From positions 51,986,576-52,050,575 of the forward strand of contig NC_044282.2 in assembly GCF_004027225.2 (NCBI RefSeq): DNA of 64,000 bases, given 5' to 3'. The DNA comes from Strigops habroptila. Taxonomy: Eukaryota > Chordata > Aves > Psittaciformes > Psittacidae. A program made the position numbers and the translations under genes. Shown here piece after piece: positions 60,186 through 64,000 of the stretch (the stretch's first letter is position 1; each line of letters starts with the position of its first letter). The notes beneath the pieces are model-generated. The model had not been told where the DNA came from, ran no database searches, and saw only the letters and a program-made list of their open reading frames with translations.

Positions 60186-63100
60186 ATAGTACTGATTGCA
60201 TTGGTTACACTTGATGGAAATGGTTGAATATACACTTGACATTTTCTGTTTAGAGAACTGTCTTTAGAGGGACAGTACCCTCAAATCAGATTGCAGTGGT
60301 GCCTTCTGTGCATTTTGCTCAGAATAACCAACATCACTTCCAACAGCTTCTACAAGAATTCAAATAATATCGGAAGGCCTGGCTGGACCTTGAAAAGAGT
60401 TGCAGGATAAAAGACAGACCTTATCACATACATGAAAATACTCTCCTCCTGTGTACAATTACTTAAGCATGGTTGAGAAGATCAGAAAAAATGATGCAAT
60501 CTCTAAGTCACAGATTCAGTCACAGTCACAGGTCATTGATTTAACAGACAGTGAACAGACATAGGGATGTATGAATTGTGGAGAGGAGGGCACAAAAGTT
60601 ATATTTACTATTTTACCAGAACAGAAAGAGGAAAGCAGTACAATGCAGAGAAGTGTGCTCACGCTCTTTCCTCCTGCCATCTTAGCATCTAAGTCTGCTC
60701 TCTCTGCTTCTTGTTGAACACCCTATATTTTGTTTGCTTCACTATGACTGCCTGGATTAATTGAGGGATGCGTCAGATGCTAAGGGAATAGAAAGGACAT
60801 GCACAACAGTCAAAGCAATCCTAAGCTGATCAGTAGATATACACGCTGAGGTCACACAATTTTGGAGTATGACTTTAAGGTACTCTACCGTTGCAACACT
60901 CTCAAAGACTATACTTCAGAGCTCAGGCTGGTCTCATTGCTAAAGGCAAACAGACCATTGTCTTCGCCCAGGCAGCCTAAGGGATAATTGCGCATTTATA
61001 CATCTTTCTTCTGTCTAAGACATGATTTATTTAATAAGTGTATTTACTACATGGGATGCTGGATTTGATGATTGGTTGTTGCTCTGGCTTCTTGCAGTTG
61101 TTGTCCTGTGAACACGATCAGAGAATCAGAGCATGAGTGGACCTACAAAGTCTTTGAGTTCCCTGGGCTTTGGGGAGATTGTTCTGGCTAGCAGTTCTGG
61201 GGCCAGGCAGACCAGCCCTAAAACTAAGCAGATATGGGGGTACTCAGTCCGTTCTGAAGTCTGTGCTATCACAGCTGTGTTGCAAACAGTCCTCAGATAT
61301 TCCTTAAAATGCTTGTTCAGGAATGTCTACTCACACTACACTCCAGTGTAAACACACCCTTAAAGCAGATGTAGAACATGTCCCGGGGGGAGATAGTGCA
61401 ACACCCAGTGATGGGTGGTAAATAAAGCCATCTATGTACAGTCACTTTGCCCTGCATATTCATACTAAGCTGGAGGTCAGACTTCAGCTTGGTGAAAAGC
61501 TAGTGGAGCATGACAGCAGTATAATATAGGATATAATAAACATAGGAGAGTGTTGCTTTCTTCTGCTGTTACTGGTCTTGTGGATGTCAGTGGAATGAAG
61601 ATTGGGCCTGTGTTGTATTGCCCTACAGTAGTTTTACAAACAAGGTAGATTTATATGGCTTTGGAATTAAGCTACTGCTGCAAAAACAAGTCCTGTGGAA
61701 ATGTTTGATGTGAGAGTATTTAGAGAGGCTACATTGGTTCCCTTCATATTAATGCTGAAGCTCTCTTAATGTTATGCTGAGTATAATTCTTCTCAGTTTC
61801 TGCTTAGGGAGGGGTTGAAAAGTTACACTTTTATGGAAAGATCCGCAATCTTAATAACCCCAGCTTAAACTAAACCCCTTTATGAAAGGACTTGAATTAA
61901 GCTGTGCACTGAAAGCTAGCAGAGGAAACTTTATATTGAATTGTCTTCAGTATATAGTGCAAGCTAATAGGAAATTCAGCTGGTGATGCTGTGTACCACA
62001 TCCATGGGTAAAGGTATGTCATTACCATTGTGATTTAACATAATATTTCTTCTGAAGTTCAATGAACATCAGAATATGAGTTCGATGGCTGCTGAAGCCT
62101 ATTACCCAAAGTTACCCAGGCCCCTAACTCTCATGTAACTGAAATAGGAGCTTTGATTGCTTAGACTATTTTTGATCAGATGGACCCAAATTTTGTATAT
62201 ATCAAACTTCATCATATTTTCCAAACATATTTCTGATATTAAAATGTTGTCAAACACCAGAGAAAGAGCTGTTCATATGGATGTTTAACAATTATTTCAA
62301 CATTCCCACTGGAGCCTGAAAACAATGTGCCCATGAGCTACCCGAAGAAGATGTAAGAAAAACCTTTTCACTGTGTGGCACAGAAGTGACACAAGGGCTT
62401 CTGTGTATCACTGTTGCCTGTCATATTGCTGAACTGATTAATAAGTAAAATAGGACTATTACACGTACATGTGTGTGATGTGTATGAAGGCAAGGAGTTT
62501 CCTCCCTTCCCGTTGTTCTGTTTGAAGAGAGCAGTAACATATTGCTCGTGCAAAGTTTAGGGTTGGAAAGAGGATTTTGTCAGAAGGCGGCCTTGGATGG
62601 AGTTGTTGGGGTGCTTTTAAAAATGACCTTTCCACTACCAAATACATATTTTCTAGTGCTTACAGAATTTGGGGCATTGCGGCATATCGTGCAGTCTTTT
62701 GAATCAAAACTGGCAGAAAACAGTGCATGTTACCATCCCCATTTGTCTGAGGGCCTAGGACAGGGTTGATGCTGGCCTGTGCCCAGCCACGGTGAGGTGG
62801 GATTTTCCAGTCTCAGAGTCTCACAGAGCAGCAGATGGGTGTGTTCATGCAGGCTAACTGTGGGCTCTTATCTCAGGTAGGAGTAAAGTTTATACACCGC
62901 TGAGAAAGGTGAGTTTTCTTCAAAGCACAGATCACATCAAGAGCCTAACTAGAATTCTCCAAACCACTTTTTGAGGTGCCTATCTCTCCTTAATGATTGT
63001 AAGGAGAGTGTAGGGTGACTGGCCCCTGAAATTAGTTGCTTCCATTGGTACTGTGAGAATCTGTCGAGTGCCACCTGGAAAGGATTTGCTTCCTCCAGAC

Positions 63101-64000
63101 CCTCTGAAGACTGACCCCGTTCACTCAGTCTGTGCTTCTGGGAGAGCTTTTTCACCTGCCAGAACTCAGATAGAGTGAAGGTTTGTTTATATCCAACCTG
63201 AATGAAAATTTCCAAACAGGTCAGGATATAGAGCTGTGTGAGAACTGCAGCCCTGACTCCAGGGAGTCTTGGTTTACAGTGAACCTCTTCTGCAAAGAAA
63301 CATGATTTTTCTATTTCTCCCCACTTCTCTGATTCCGCTACGCTGAGCCAGAGGAATTCAGCCAGGGAGGGGGTGGCTCAGGCTCTTCTCTTGGGGCTTT
63401 TCACTGGAAAGAAGATGCTGACTCCTCACGATGATGTTAGTAGGTTGAGCATAAATCTGCTTTCCCACCTCATGGACTTGCTCTAACCATGCATAGGAAT
63501 TTATAGTTTGTTTTTTAAAAAAATATTTCTCTCCATCATCCATAAAAGAGAGAGGCTTGTTGGAGCTGCACACCTCCCAGGCACTATGCTATTGGTTGCC
63601 CTGCCAGCCCCGTGATGTAAATTACCTTTGCACTTTGTAATAGAGTCAGCACCATGACAGGAACTCACACATCACTCAGTTGGCTAAGGGTAATAAAGAG
63701 GAAAATCAAAAGGAGCATGAGTTCATGCTGGAGGTATGCGCAATCAAGGAGAGAGATTTATGACGAAAGCTGAGTTATAATATTAAAGGGTATAAACAGC
63801 TTCTTACTGTTATGCTTTCATACACCCTGTGTTCCTTCAGCAAGTACAGCGTTAAGTTTGGGGGAGACTTAGCTGCGAATCATTGCTTTCTTAGAAAGGG
63901 CTCTGGAAAAACAAACTTTCATTTATGTGTCATAAATGTGGATGAGAATGAAGTAGCAGCCTCAGGCTAGCAGGCATCAAAAGCATGATTTGAACATTTG

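Larger units (their letters stand above)
36542..64000. other. Long gene-poor interval to the window end
   Basis: About 27 kb of AT-rich DNA without a recognised gene or young retroposon. Distinct contents are two coding-like frames at 38.9-39.6 kb, two CORE-SINE/MIR-like copies (41020-41125, 60028-60185), simple repeats, and several AT-rich blocks that could be conserved regulatory elements. All other frames are short and lack family resemblance. Confidence 0.5.

Noticed and set aside
62949..63215. 88-codon minus-strand frame of protein-like composition
   Set aside because: No recognisable domain, no splice context and no CpG enrichment; within chance expectation for 64 kb.
1..64000. Intact endogenous retrovirus, LTR pair, tRNA, rRNA or CRISPR array
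   Set aside because: No paired long terminal repeats, primer-binding sites, gag/pol motifs, cloverleaf sequences or spaced repeats were seen on either strand.

Overview
This is a vertebrate nuclear window and almost certainly comes from a bird. It carries eight 5'-truncated CR1 LINE tails with the avian 3' end (inverted copies begin with catagaatcatagaatggtttgggttgg). Gene structure is intron-bearing with large CpG-island promoters, and the reading frames match the vertebrate genes RDH14 and NT5C1B. The species cannot be read from the sequence.

Positions 1-15,200 hold the genes, both on the minus strand. NT5C1B (cytosolic 5'-nucleotidase 1B) is complete: six coding exons between 14785 and 8538 join in frame to 357 codons, and all five introns are GT-AG. 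About 7.6 kb further on lies exon 1 of RDH14 (an NADP-dependent retinol dehydrogenase of the SDR family; 937-575). Its second exon lies beyond the left edge of the window. This is the same tandem order as human 2p24, where an NT5C1B-RDH14 read-through locus is annotated. Each gene starts in a CpG island. The RDH14 island has an inverted CCAAT box and a close match to the ZNF143/SBS promoter element.

Positions 15,200-64,000 are a gene-poor, AT-rich stretch in which I recognise no complete gene. It holds four of the eight CR1 tails, two old CORE-SINE/MIR-like copies, a (GGGAA)n tract able to form a G-quadruplex, short tandem duplications, hairpins and several AT-rich homeobox/POU-site-dense stretches that could be conserved regulatory elements. 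In the human order this side of NT5C1B faces OSR1, so long-range enhancers are plausible; that is inference.

The most interesting unexplained signal is a pair of coding-like open frames on the minus strand near 38.9-39.6 kb. They have splice-acceptor-like tracts and CpGs in otherwise CpG-poor DNA, and I could not assign them to a family. No prokaryotic-type system, CRISPR array, tRNA, rRNA or intact retrovirus was seen.
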